Assembly (NCBI RefSeq): GCF_003289965.1
Contig: NZ_QMBQ01000002.1
Coordinates: forward strand, 434,001 to 498,000
Direction: 5' to 3'
DNA length: 64,000 bases
Origin: Mesorhizobium atlanticum
GTDB taxonomy: Bacteria > Pseudomonadota > Alphaproteobacteria > Rhizobiales > Rhizobiaceae
Shown here: piece after piece, positions 20,318 to 29,602 of the stretch
Layout: each line of letters begins with the position of its first letter
Numbering within the stretch: position 1 is the first letter of the stretch
Made by a program: the position numbers and the translations under genes
Notes under the pieces: model-generated
What the model was told of the DNA's origin: nothing
The model's input: the letters and a program-made list of their open reading frames with translations, nothing else
Databases searched by the model: none

Positions 20318-21189
20318 TGGCCGACGGGCCGGAACTCGCAGTTGTCGTGATTAGCTTCAGGGCGCCGAGTGGACTGATCGCGGCGGTAAGATCCGTGCTC
20401 GGCCAGGACATCCCGCTTGAAATCGTGGTCGTGAATTCCGGCGGGGGAAATGCACAAGCGCTTCTCGCCGACGCCGGACTCGACGTGCCTGTCATCGAAT
20501 TCGAACAGAGGCTGTTGGTCGGCGCCGCAAGGAACCGCGGCATAGCGGCGACGAAGGCTCCTTTCATCGCCTTTCTCGCAGATGACTGTCTGGCGTGTCC
20601 CGGGTGGGCTGCGGCCAGACTGCGGCGTCATCATGAGGGTGCCCCGGCCGTGGCGAGCGCGATTGTAAATAGCCATCCGCGCAATCTGGTGGCATGTGCA
20701 GCGCATCTCGCCACGTATATGCGACGCCTGCCGGGCCTCCCTGCCAACAAGGCGCTTCGCTACGGCGTTTCCTTCGACCGAATGCTGTTCGATCGCTATG
20801 GGCTGTTCGATGAGCAAATGGGGTCGGGGGAAGACACCGAGTTCATGGTGAGATTGCCGAAGGCGATGGAGCCATTGTGGGAACCCACGGTGCTCACCGT
20901 CCATCGCAACGAGACACGGCTGGTCAGGCTGATTGCCGACCAGTATCGGCGCGGGCGCCGATACGGCGCCTACCTCAGATCCGTTGAAGGCAAAAAACCA
21001 CGGCGAATTTTCAGAGGGGTATTTCGGGATCGACACAATGTCGGCAAGCTCGCAAAGGAAGGCTTGCCCGAAAAGGATAGAAGGTTCGCCATGCTGTCGC
21101 TGCCGATCGTCTGGCTGGCATTGTTCGCCAAGTCGCTGGGGGCTGCCGTTGGTGCGTGGCATGCCGACAAGGAGAGTCAGCGTCCATGA
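20317..21189 (+). CDS. Glycosyltransferase family 2 (second of three)
   Basis: A GT-A protein of about 290 aa from ATG 20317 (MADGPELAVVVISFRAPSG). It carries LEIVVVNSGGGNAQ, ARNRGIAATKAPFIAFLADDC (DD metal motif), and a late GSGEDTEFMVRLPKAM region with the acidic general-base position of family 2. A basic patch (RRGRRYGAYLRS) and a hydrophobic C-terminal segment (LSLPIVWLALFAKSLGAAVG) suggest membrane association. It overlaps both neighbours by 1-4 bases. Its role is presumably in the same glycan as the flanking transferases. Confidence 0.82.
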   Translation: MADGPELAVVVISFRAPSGLIAAVRSVLGQDIPLEIVVVNSGGGNAQALLADAGLDVPVIEFEQRLLVGAARNRGIAATKAPFIAFLADDCLACPGWAAARLRRHHEGAPAVASAIVNSHPRNLVACAAHLATYMRRLPGLPANKALRYGVSFDRMLFDRYGLFDEQMGSGEDTEFMVRLPKAMEPLWEPTVLTVHRNETRLVRLIADQYRRGRRYGAYLRSVEGKKPRRIFRGVFRDRHNVGKLAKEGLPEKDRRFAMLSLPIVWLALFAKSLGAAVGAWHADKESQRP

Positions 21190-21929
21190 TGACGGTCGAG
21201 ATGAAGCCGCCGCGCCGGCGCCGCGGCCGATGGTTTTGGTCTCGGCAAAGGATCGTCGCTGTCTTCAGCTATCGTTATGATGCGCATCTTGTGCCCGACC
21301 TTCTCGCCAACCTCGACGCAATCGTCGACGGCTGGATCGCCTATGACGATCGGGCCGCGAATGAGATTTTCAGCAGCGAGACACAGAGGCGGCGCGCGCT
21401 TGTTGCCGCCGCCTACGAGGCGGGCGCCGATTGGATCCTGGCCATGGATCCAGACGAAAGACTGGAAAACGGTGTCGCCAGCCGGATTGGCAGGCTGATC
21501 AATGGGTCCGGGCATGTCGCCTGGGGATTCCGCTGCCGGGAGATGTATACGCCGGCCAGCTACCGGGTCGACGGTCCCTGGGGCCTGAAGATGCAGCACA
21601 GGCTTTTTGGCGCCTATCACCCCGACCGCTACCGCGCGCAGGATCTGCACGGCGCTTGGTTTCCCGACGATATCGGCTTCAGGCTCAGGGACAGCGGTCT
21701 CAATCTTTATCATCTGAAGATGATCGAGCCAAAGCGGCGCGTGGCGCGTCGCGACCTCTACAATCGTCTCGATCCGGATCGCCGCCTGCAGCAGATCGGC
21801 TACGACTATCTGGCGGACGAGGCGGGAATGATCCTCGAAGCCGTACCGGCCGGACGAGGCTACTTTCCCGCCCACGCCGACGACGGCGGGCTCTGGATGG
21901 CGGATTTATCGCTCGACCACCAAGGCTGA
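21186..21929 (+). CDS. Glycosyltransferase-like protein (third of three)
   Basis: A protein of about 247 aa starting at ATG 21186 (overlap ATGA with the previous stop); ATG 21189 is possible. A basic N terminus (KPPRRRRGRWFWSRQR) leads to a GT-A-like core: IVAVFSYRYDAHLVPDLLANL, DGWIAYDD, and WILAMDPDERLENG, which resembles the DxDE motif of family-2 proteins of the WaaE/KdtX type. The C-terminal half is rich in His and aromatic residues (GLNLYHLKMIEPKRR). Substrate unknown. Tight overlap implies it acts with the two upstream transferases. Confidence 0.75.
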   Translation: MMTVEMKPPRRRRGRWFWSRQRIVAVFSYRYDAHLVPDLLANLDAIVDGWIAYDDRAANEIFSSETQRRRALVAAAYEAGADWILAMDPDERLENGVASRIGRLINGSGHVAWGFRCREMYTPASYRVDGPWGLKMQHRLFGAYHPDRYRAQDLHGAWFPDDIGFRLRDSGLNLYHLKMIEPKRRVARRDLYNRLDPDRRLQQIGYDYLADEAGMILEAVPAGRGYFPAHADDGGLWMADLSLDHQG

Positions 21930-21991
21930 CGCCCTTCTGGAACAAGTCGCCGGCGCGCGCCTTTATCTACGGGTCATTTCGCGGAGCCGGC

Positions 21992-23083
21992 ATGTTACAG
22001 CATTCACAAGCGTCATCGGACCGTTCGGCGCGGGCCGAGGAAACCCGGAGGAACGGCGCCCGCAGTTCGGCCGACAGCACGTCGCTCAACTATGTCAACG
22101 ATGCCGATCCCGGCATCCGCAGATTGCGGAAAGGCGCGGGATTCACCTATCTGGGACCAGATGGCAGAGCCGTCGACGAAGCGACGCTTGCGCGCATCAG
22201 GGCGATCGTCATCCCGCCGGCCTGGACGGATGTGTGGATCTCGCCCGATCCGGACGGCCATATCCAGGCAACCGGCAGGGACCAGCGCGGCCGCAAGCAG
22301 TATCGTTACCATCCGCAATGGACCGAGGAACGCGACGGCGTCAAATATTCTAGCTTGGTCGCCTTCGCGGAAAGCCTGCCTGCCCTCAGGCGCCAGATCG
22401 ATGCCGATCTGCGCCGGCGCGGGCTGCCCATGGAGCGCGTCGTCGCCTCGGTGGTCTGGCTGCTCGACAACACCATGATCCGCATCGGCAATGCGGCCTA
22501 TGCACGCGACAACAAGAGTTTCGGGCTGACCACGCTGCGGGACCGCCATGTCGAGATCAACGGCTCCAGCCTGCGCTTCGCCTTCAAGGGCAAGTCGGGC
22601 AAGGAATGGAGGCTGAAGCTGGTCGACCGCCGCATCGCCAAGGTGGTGCGCGGTGCCCAGGATCTGCCCGGACAGAAGCTGTTCCAGTATCTCGACGAAG
22701 ATGGCGAACGGCGTCCGGTGCGCTCGGAGGACGTCAACCGCTATATCCGCGAGGCATCCGGCGCCGAATTCAGCTCAAAGCATTTCCGCACCTGGGGCGG
22801 CACCATCCATGCCGCGTCGCTGTTTGCCGGGACCGAACTGCCGGAAAGCAAGGCACAGCAAAAGCGTGTGATCAACAGCGTCGTCGACAAGGTCGCCGAG
22901 CGGTTGGGCAATACCCGGGCGGTCTGCCGCAAATGCTACATCCATCCGCTGGTGTTCGAGGCCTGGACCGGGGGGTGTCTGCTTGACGAAATGGCCGAGG
23001 CCAACAAACGCAAACGCCTGATACCTGGGCTCGACGAGGAAGAAACGCTGGTGCTCAGATGGCTGCAGGCGCATGGCGCCTGA
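21992..23083 (+). CDS. DNA topoisomerase IB (poxvirus/bacterial type)
   Basis: A type IB topoisomerase of 363 aa from ATG 21992 (MLQHSQASSDRSARAEETRR). The N-terminal TopIB domain contains GFTYLGPDGRAVDEATLARI and IPPAWTDVWI; the catalytic domain has DNKSFGLTTLRDRHVEI, KGKSGKEWRLKL (catalytic Lys/Arg), HFRTWGGT, and the nucleophile Tyr in CRKCYIHPLVFEAW. The pentad therefore looks complete. Bacterial TopIB relaxes supercoils and is found sporadically, including in many rhizobia. The open frame extends to 21431 inside the upstream glycosyltransferase, but that is out-of-frame shadow. Confidence 0.93.
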   Translation: MLQHSQASSDRSARAEETRRNGARSSADSTSLNYVNDADPGIRRLRKGAGFTYLGPDGRAVDEATLARIRAIVIPPAWTDVWISPDPDGHIQATGRDQRGRKQYRYHPQWTEERDGVKYSSLVAFAESLPALRRQIDADLRRRGLPMERVVASVVWLLDNTMIRIGNAAYARDNKSFGLTTLRDRHVEINGSSLRFAFKGKSGKEWRLKLVDRRIAKVVRGAQDLPGQKLFQYLDEDGERRPVRSEDVNRYIREASGAEFSSKHFRTWGGTIHAASLFAGTELPESKAQQKRVINSVVDKVAERLGNTRAVCRKCYIHPLVFEAWTGGCLLDEMAEANKRKRLIPGLDEEETLVLRWLQAHGA

Positions 23084-23144
23084 CGGTCAGGCGCGAGGGA
23101 CAACCAAGCCCGTGATTACCCGCCGAATTTTTTTATCGACCTTG

Positions 23145-23171
23145 TGTCGGGAAGGGTCCTAGTGTCGCGTC
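23145..23171 (+). promoter_or_regulatory. Possible ECF-type promoter upstream of the YCII/sigma pair
   Basis: TGTCGG (23145-23150) and CGTC (23168-23171) are separated by 17 nt, resembling ECF sigma promoters (GC-rich -35, CGTC-like -10). This lies 24-50 bp before the YCII start, where an autoregulated ECF42 promoter would be expected. TGTCG also recurs at 23163-23167. Suggestive only. Confidence 0.4.
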
Positions 23172-23194
23172 CTTTGATACGGAAAGGACCTGCC

Positions 23195-23569
23195 ATGCTC
23201 TACGCCATCCTCTGCTACGCCTCCGAAGACGTCGTCTGCTCCTGGAGCAAGGAACAGGACGACGAGGTGATGGCAAAGCTCCTCAATGTGCAGGACAAAT
23301 ACGCCAAGGCCGGCCGGCTCGGGCCTGTGGCGCGTCTTTTGCCGACGACTGCCGCGACGACCCTGAGAAAGGTCAAGGGCGAGGCAGTCGTGCTCGACGG
23401 CCCGTTCGCCGAGACCAAGGAGCAGTTCCTCGGCTTCTACACGCTCGAATGCCGCGACCTCGACGAGGCCGTCGAATTCGCGCGTGAGCTTTCCGAGGTC
23501 AATCCGAGCGGCGGCTCCTACGAGATCCGGCCGGTCTCGGTCTTCAATCCGACAAAGGTCGCGGTATGA
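23195..23569 (+). CDS. YCII-related DGPF-domain protein
   Basis: A 124-aa protein with the YCII fold and the family motif DGPFAETKEQFLGFYTLEC. The start at ATG 23195 (MLYAILCYASEDVVC) follows GGAAAGGACC. DGPF proteins are small ferredoxin-like-fold proteins encoded next to ECF sigma factors of group ECF42, as here, with a 4-bp ATGA overlap to the sigma gene. They are thought to act in the same signalling or stress output. No biochemical role is established. Confidence 0.9.
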   Translation: MLYAILCYASEDVVCSWSKEQDDEVMAKLLNVQDKYAKAGRLGPVARLLPTTAATTLRKVKGEAVVLDGPFAETKEQFLGFYTLECRDLDEAVEFARELSEVNPSGGSYEIRPVSVFNPTKVAV

Positions 23570-24837
23570 CGGACCTTGCCTGGATAAGCACGGCGATCAG
23601 CAACGCCCGTCCGCAGGCGATGGGCGCGTTGCTGCGCTACTTTCGCGACCTCGACGCCGCGGAAGAGGCTTTCCAGGACGCGTGCCTGAGGGCGCTCAAG
23701 AACTGGCCGAAGAACGGGCCGCCGCGCGATCCGGCGGCCTGGCTGATCTTCGTCGGCCGCAACAGCGGCATCGACGCGGTGCGCAAGCGCGCCAAGCAGG
23801 CGCCGATGCCGGAAGAGGACCAGATCTCCGACCTGGAGGATGCCGAGGGCGACATGGCCGAGCGGCTCGACGGCGCGCATTATCGCGACGACATCTTGCG
23901 GCTTCTGTTCATCTGCTGCCATCCGGATCTGCCGGCGACGCAGCAGATCGCGGTGGCGCTGCGCATTGTCTCCGGCCTCACCGTCAAGCAGATCGCGCGT
24001 GCTTTCCTCGTCGGCGAGAGCGCCATGGAGCAGCGCATCACCCGCGCCAAGGCGCGCATTGCGGACGCCGGCGTGCCGTTCGAGACGCCGGGCGCCGTCG
24101 AACGCTCGGAGCGGCTCGCCGCAGTCGCGGCGATGGTCTATCTGATCTTCAACGAAGGCTATTCGAGCAATGGCGGCGAGGCGCCGGCCCGCGCGCCGCT
24201 GTGCGAAGAGGCGATCCGGCTCGCGCGCCTGCTGCTCAGGCTGTTCCAGGCCGAGCCGGAGATCATGGGGCTGACCGCGCTGCTTCTGCTGCAGCACGCA
24301 CGAGCGCCGGCGCGGTTCGACGAGAATGGCGAGATCGTCCTGCTCGAGGATCAGGACCGCTCGCTGTGGAGCCGCAAGATGATCGACGAGGGCCTGGCGC
24401 TGGTCGACAAGGCGCTGCGCCACCGCAAGCCCGGCCCTTACCAGGTGCAGGCGGCGATCGCGGCGCTGCATGCGCGGGCGGCGACGGCCGCGGATACCGA
24501 CTGGACCGAGATTGACCTGCTCTACGGCCTGCTGGAGCAGATGCAGCCGTCGCCGGTGGTGACGCTGAACCGTGCCGTCGCGGTCAGCAAGGTGCGCGGC
24601 CCGGAGGCAGCGCTTGCCATGATCGAGCCGCTGGAGGAGCGGTTGTCGGGCTATTTCCACTTCTTCGGCCTGAGGGGCGGGCTGCTTATGCAGCTTGGCC
24701 GCAACGAAGAGGCGCGCGTCGCCTTCGACCGCGCCATCGCTTTGGCCAATACGGCCGCCGAGGCGGCGCATATCCGCATGCATATCGATCGGCTGATCAA
24801 GGAAAGCAGCGAGAAGTCGATCCAGAAGGCGCGTTGA
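23566..24837 (+). CDS. ECF-family RNA polymerase sigma factor with long C-terminal extension (ECF42-like)
   Basis: A 423-aa sigma factor. Region 2 covers about residues 15-80 (LLRYFRDLDAAEEAFQDACLRAL, NSGIDAVRKRAKQ). Region 4 follows at about 110-165 (TQQIAVALRIVSGLTVKQIARAFLVGESAMEQRITRAKARI). About 240 further residues are helical and TPR-like (YQVQAAIAALHARA, TLNRAVAVSKVRGPEAALAMIEPL). Such an extension plus an adjacent DGPF gene and no anti-sigma factor is the profile of group ECF42, in which the extension is thought to regulate activity. Translation is coupled to the YCII gene by ATGA overlap. Confidence 0.92.
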   Translation: MTDLAWISTAISNARPQAMGALLRYFRDLDAAEEAFQDACLRALKNWPKNGPPRDPAAWLIFVGRNSGIDAVRKRAKQAPMPEEDQISDLEDAEGDMAERLDGAHYRDDILRLLFICCHPDLPATQQIAVALRIVSGLTVKQIARAFLVGESAMEQRITRAKARIADAGVPFETPGAVERSERLAAVAAMVYLIFNEGYSSNGGEAPARAPLCEEAIRLARLLLRLFQAEPEIMGLTALLLLQHARAPARFDENGEIVLLEDQDRSLWSRKMIDEGLALVDKALRHRKPGPYQVQAAIAALHARAATAADTDWTEIDLLYGLLEQMQPSPVVTLNRAVAVSKVRGPEAALAMIEPLEERLSGYFHFFGLRGGLLMQLGRNEEARVAFDRAIALANTAAEAAHIRMHIDRLIKESSEKSIQKAR

Positions 24838-24865
24838 TCCGGCTTCACCCTCTGGCCCAATTTCG

Positions 24866-24902
24866 CACCCCGGCCTTGGACCATGCCGGGGTGGCGGTTT
24901 TT
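24866..24902 (+). terminator. Probable terminator after the ECF sigma gene
   Basis: Perfect 9-bp inverted repeat, CACCCCGGC (24866-24874) and GCCGGGGTG (24885-24893), around a 10-nt loop, followed after GCGG by five T (24898-24902). The T tract is short and displaced, so this could instead be a simple intergenic palindrome. Confidence 0.45.
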
Positions 24903-25022
24903 CCCCGAAACGAGTAATGCCACGCCATAAAAGCGCCCGGACCGTGCCCGACCGCACATCCGAGAGATGGCGCATGGCTTCTACGCCCGTCCCACGAGAG
25001 GCGGGATCTGAAAGGAACAAAA

Positions 25023-26537
25023 ATGACATTGGCGAAGGAAACAGCTTCACTTCTGGAGAAACTCGGCGTTGCCAAGGAGGCGCTTGCCGGAGGCGACCTC
25101 ACCGTGCGCAGCCCGGTGACGGGCGAAGAGATCGCGGCGCTGAAGCAGATTTCGGCGGCCGACGCCGGCAAGGCCATCGATGCGGCGCACAAGGCGTTCC
25201 AAGCCTGGCGCCTGGTGCCGGGCCCGAAGCGCGGCGAACTGGTGCGGCTGCTGGGTGAAGAATTGCGCGCGCATAAGGACGAACTCGGCCGGCTGGTGTC
25301 GATAGAGGTCGGCAAGATCCCGTCCGAGGGCCTCGGCGAAGTCCAGGAGATGATCGACATCTGCGATTTCGCCGTCGGTCTTTCGCGCCAGCTCTACGGC
25401 CTCACCATCGCTACCGAGCGCCCCGGACACCGCATGATGGAGACCTGGCATCCGCTCGGCGTCGTCGGCGTGATCTCGGCCTTCAACTTCCCGGTCGCGG
25501 TGTGGTCGTGGAATGCAGCGCTCGCCTTCGTCTGCGGCGATGCGGTGGTTTGGAAGCCGTCGGAAAAGACACCGCTGACCGCGCTTGCCTGCGAGGCGAT
25601 CTTCAAGCGCGCCGCGAAGCGCTTCGGCGCCGATGCGCCGGCGGGGTTGCTGCAGGTGCTGATCGGTGACCGCGCCGCCGGCGAGGTGTTGGTCGACCAT
25701 CCGAAGGTGCCGCTGGTCTCGGCCACCGGCTCGACCCGCATGGGCCGCGAAGTCGGTCCTCGGCTCGCCAAGCGCTTCGCCCGCGCGGTGCTGGAACTCG
25801 GCGGCAACAATGCAGGCATCGTCACGCCCACCGCCGATCTCGATATGGCGCTGCGCGCCATCGCCTTCGGCGCGATGGGCACCGCCGGCCAGCGCTGCAC
25901 GACGCTCAGGCGCCTCTTCGTCCATGACAGTGTCTATGACGCGCTGCTGCCGCGGCTGAAGAAGGCCTATGAGACCGTTTCGGTCGGCAATCCGCTGGAA
26001 GGCAAGGCGCTGGTCGGCCCGCTGATCGACAAGGCGGCCTTCGACAACATGCAGAAGGCGTTGAAGGAGGCCGCGGCGCATGGCGGCAAGGTAACCGGCG
26101 GCGCGCGCGTCGAGAACGGTCATCCGGACGCCTACTATGTGCATCCGGCGCTGGTCGAAATGCCTAGCCAAGTCTCGCCGGTGACGGAAGAGACCTTCGC
26201 GCCGATCCTCTATGTGATGAAATATTCCGATTTCGACGAGGCGCTCGAATTGCACAATGCGGTCGGCGCCGGCCTGTCGTCGTCGATCTTCACCCGCGAC
26301 CTGCAGGAATCGGAACGTTTCCTCGGCGTCGACGGCTCGGATTGCGGTATCGCCAACGTCAATATCGGTACCTCGGGCGCGGAGATCGGCGGGGCGTTCG
26401 GCGGCGAGAAGGAAACCGGCGGCGGCCGCGAGAGCGGCTCGGATGCCTGGAAGGCCTATATGCGTCGCGCCACCAACACGGTGAACTTCTCCAAGGCCCT
26501 GCCGCTCGCGCAGGGCGTGTCATTCGACATCGATTGA
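25023..26537 (+). CDS. Aldehyde dehydrogenase, ALDH7 (aminoadipic semialdehyde dehydrogenase) type
   Basis: A 504-aa NAD-dependent aldehyde dehydrogenase. It has ALDH7/antiquitin phrases: GVVGVISAFNFPVAVWSWNA, VWKPSEKTPLTALAC, LELGGNNAGIV (general base Glu), GTAGQRCTTLRRLFVH (nucleophile Cys) and GGAFGGEKETGGGRESGSDAW. The start ATG 25023 has AAAGGAAC upstream. ALDH7 enzymes oxidise alpha-aminoadipic semialdehyde/piperideine-6-carboxylate in lysine breakdown. Glutaryl-CoA dehydrogenase lies 12.5 kb away, so a role in lysine catabolism is reasonable but not shown. It stands alone, convergent with the sugar transporter operon. Confidence 0.88.
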   Translation: MTLAKETASLLEKLGVAKEALAGGDLTVRSPVTGEEIAALKQISAADAGKAIDAAHKAFQAWRLVPGPKRGELVRLLGEELRAHKDELGRLVSIEVGKIPSEGLGEVQEMIDICDFAVGLSRQLYGLTIATERPGHRMMETWHPLGVVGVISAFNFPVAVWSWNAALAFVCGDAVVWKPSEKTPLTALACEAIFKRAAKRFGADAPAGLLQVLIGDRAAGEVLVDHPKVPLVSATGSTRMGREVGPRLAKRFARAVLELGGNNAGIVTPTADLDMALRAIAFGAMGTAGQRCTTLRRLFVHDSVYDALLPRLKKAYETVSVGNPLEGKALVGPLIDKAAFDNMQKALKEAAAHGGKVTGGARVENGHPDAYYVHPALVEMPSQVSPVTEETFAPILYVMKYSDFDEALELHNAVGAGLSSSIFTRDLQESERFLGVDGSDCGIANVNIGTSGAEIGGAFGGEKETGGGRESGSDAWKAYMRRATNTVNFSKALPLAQGVSFDID

Positions 26538-26540
26538 TGA

Positions 26541-26581
26541 CAGGCGCGGGCGCCGTGAACTGCGGCGCCTGATACCGCTTT

Positions 26582-26584
<3 letters not shown>
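26541..26584. terminator. Candidate bidirectional terminator between convergent genes
   Basis: In the 44-bp gap, CAGGCGC (26541-26547) pairs with GCGCCTG (26565-26571); an alternative GGCGCC/GGCGCC stem lies inside. A short T run (26579-26582) follows on the plus side. It sits between the ALDH stop and the stop of the minus-strand ATPase gene. Confidence 0.45.
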
Positions 26585-27644
<1,060 letters not shown>

Positions 27645-27658
<14 letters not shown>

Positions 27659-28586
27659 GGAGGGCATCCTCGGAGTGGATCGGCCCGCCATAGTCGCGGG
27701 GCAAGGTTGAGATGGCGCGCGAGGCCACGCGGATGGCGGTGGACAGGCACTTTTCCAGGGAGCGCCCCTGTGCCAGGGCGGCCAGAAAGGCGGCGTTGAA
27801 CACATCGCCGGCGCCGATCGTGTCGACCACCGTGACGCGCGGCGCCGGCACTTCGATCAACCCGCCGTCAGTGCCGATGGCGATCGCGCCATCGGGTCCG
27901 CGCTTGACGACGACCGTCGCGCCGTCCTTCATGCCGTGGCGGATCCTGCGCGCCGCTTCCGCCGGATTTGCCAGGCCGGCCAATGTCGTCGTTTCGACCT
28001 CGTTGAACAGCGCCAGTTCGCAGCGCGACAGCCAGCCGCGCGCCGCCGCGCAGTTCGCCTCGGTCCAGCCGTCGATCGGCCATCCCGTGTCGAGCGCGAC
28101 GGCAATACGATGCGCCTCCGCCCAGTCGAAGAGCGCGCCGTAGTCGCGCGTAAGATCGTCGGTGAGGAAGGAGCCGCTGAGCAGCGCATAGCCCCCTGCG
28201 AGCCGGTTGCCGTCGAGCACCGAAAGCACATCGTCCAGGCTGAAGCGGGGCAGGTGGCCGCGCGTGGTGAAGAAGGTGCGCTCGCCGTCAGGGTGGGTCA
28301 TGCCCACCGACAATGTCGTGCCCTCGGGACGAACCGGCCATTTCTGCGCGCGGTGTCCGAACGCCTCGCGCAGCCAGCGGCCGAACTGGTCGTCGCCAAC
28401 ATTGGCGGCAATCTCGAAGTCGATGCCCAGCGCCTGCCAGGCAAGCGCCGTGTTGCCGGCCTGGCCGCCGACGCGCAGGTCGTCGTGGTCGACGACGGTC
28501 TCGGTGCCGGCCTTCGGCCATGGCGCAACCGGGCCGACGATCAGGTCGACATTGACGTTGCCGATCACCGCGAGCGGCCGCATCAT
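27645..28586 (-). CDS. PfkB family carbohydrate kinase
   Basis: A 313-aa ribokinase-fold sugar kinase. Signature 1 is VGGQAGNTALAWQALG, and signature 2 with the catalytic Asp is DTIGAGDVFNAAFLAALAQG. It starts at ATG 28586 (MMRPLAVIGNVNVDLI; second ATG 28583) with AGGAG 6 nt upstream and overlaps the SIS gene stop (ATGA). With a SIS-domain protein in the same operon, it resembles the FrlD/FrlB pair of fructosamine catabolism, in which the kinase phosphorylates the imported conjugate. Substrate is inferred. Confidence 0.9.
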
Positions 28587-29602
28587 TCGCTCCTGGTGAT
28601 CTTGGTGGTGCGCACCGGCGTTCCGGCATTCTCGACGCGGGAATCGGCGAAGGAGATCATCAGGCTTTGCGCCACGGGCAGCATGGCAAAGATCGCCGCC
28701 AGTCCGGAGGCGGGCTTGAAGGTCAATGTGACGGCGCCCGCGACCGGCGGCTTGCCCGAAGCGTCGAACACGATCAGCGGCGCGCCGGTCTCGACGACGG
28801 ACAGGGCCATGACGGTGACGAGGTCGGCGGTCGGGTCGTCGCCGCGGAAAAGAACGATGCCGATGCTTGGGCCCAGCATCTCCATCGGCCCGTGGCGCAA
28901 CTGGCCGCCTTCGAGCGAGAAACATGGCAGGCGCGACAGTTCGGTGAAGCCGAGCGCCAGGGCTTCAGCTATGCCTTGAAGCTTGCGGCCGGATGTGACG
29001 ATGGTCGCGACCTTGCTCAGCGCCGCCAAGGCTGCATCGATCTCGACCGTTTTGGGCGCCTTGAGCGCCGCGAGCGCGGCGGCGGGGTCTTCGCCAAGCG
29101 CTTCGAGGACGGCGAGATGCAGCGCGAAGGTCACGGTCAGGCTGCGGGTTGCGGCAAAGGCAAGCTCGGTGCCACCGGCGCCGACGAGGCAAGTCACCGT
29201 GCGGCCGAGGAACGAACCTGCCTCCAGCGTCAGCCCGAAGGTGTCAGCCTGCGGAACCGTTTCGGAGAACCAGCGGAGCACCTCGGCGCTCTCGCCGGAC
29301 TGCGAGGTCACGATCACCGTCTTGCCGGCAAGCGGTAATGGCTGTCCGAGCTGTTCCGACAGCGGCAGCGCGATCGCGTCGATGCCGTGCGCGCGATAAA
29401 GCGGCTCGACGGCGCGGGCGACGGCATGCGAGGCGCCCATGCCGAGCAGAACGAGCCGGCCGCTCTTCCTGATCGAGGCGGCGACCCTGGCGGCTGCCTC
29501 TCGATTGCTCTCGAACGAGGCGAGCGCATCCTGATGCTGGCGCGCCATCTCGCGGTCGATCGCAAGCAGGCCGGAGGGACGTGGTTTTTGAGTGGTCATC
29601 AT
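28583..29602 (-). CDS. SIS-domain sugar-phosphate isomerase/deaminase-like protein (GlmS-C/AgaS/FrlB type)
   Basis: A 339-aa protein with two SIS subdomains. Phosphosugar-binding loop: TSQSGESAEVLRW (SxSGxS as in GlmS). Second-domain active-site region: ELSRLPCFSLEGGQLRHGPMEML, matching the E-x3-(L/K)-H-G-P element of the GlmS isomerase domain, and a C-terminal KIT-R-S-E tail. It lacks a glutamine amidotransferase domain, so it should act as isomerase, deaminase or deglycase on an amino-sugar phosphate. Position between permeases and a PfkB kinase favours catabolism of an amino sugar or an Amadori compound. Start ATG 29602 overlaps the permease stop. Confidence 0.88.
   Translation of the reverse strand: MMTTQKPRPSGLLAIDREMARQHQDALASFESNREAAARVAASIRKSGRLVLLGMGASHAVARAVEPLYRAHGIDAIALPLSEQLGQPLPLAGKTVIVTSQSGESAEVLRWFSETVPQADTFGLTLEAGSFLGRTVTCLVGAGGTELAFAATRSLTVTFALHLAVLEALGEDPAAALAALKAPKTVEIDAALAALSKVATIVTSGRKLQGIAEALALGFTELSRLPCFSLEGGQLRHGPMEMLGPSIGIVLFRGDDPTADLVTVMALSVVETGAPLIVFDASGKPPVAGAVTLTFKPASGLAAIFAMLPVAQSLMISFADSRVENAGTPVRTTKITRSE

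Noticed and set aside
21431..21991. Extension of topoisomerase IB into the preceding glycosyltransferase
   Set aside because: The extra 187 residues have no TopIB character and overlap a real gene in another frame.
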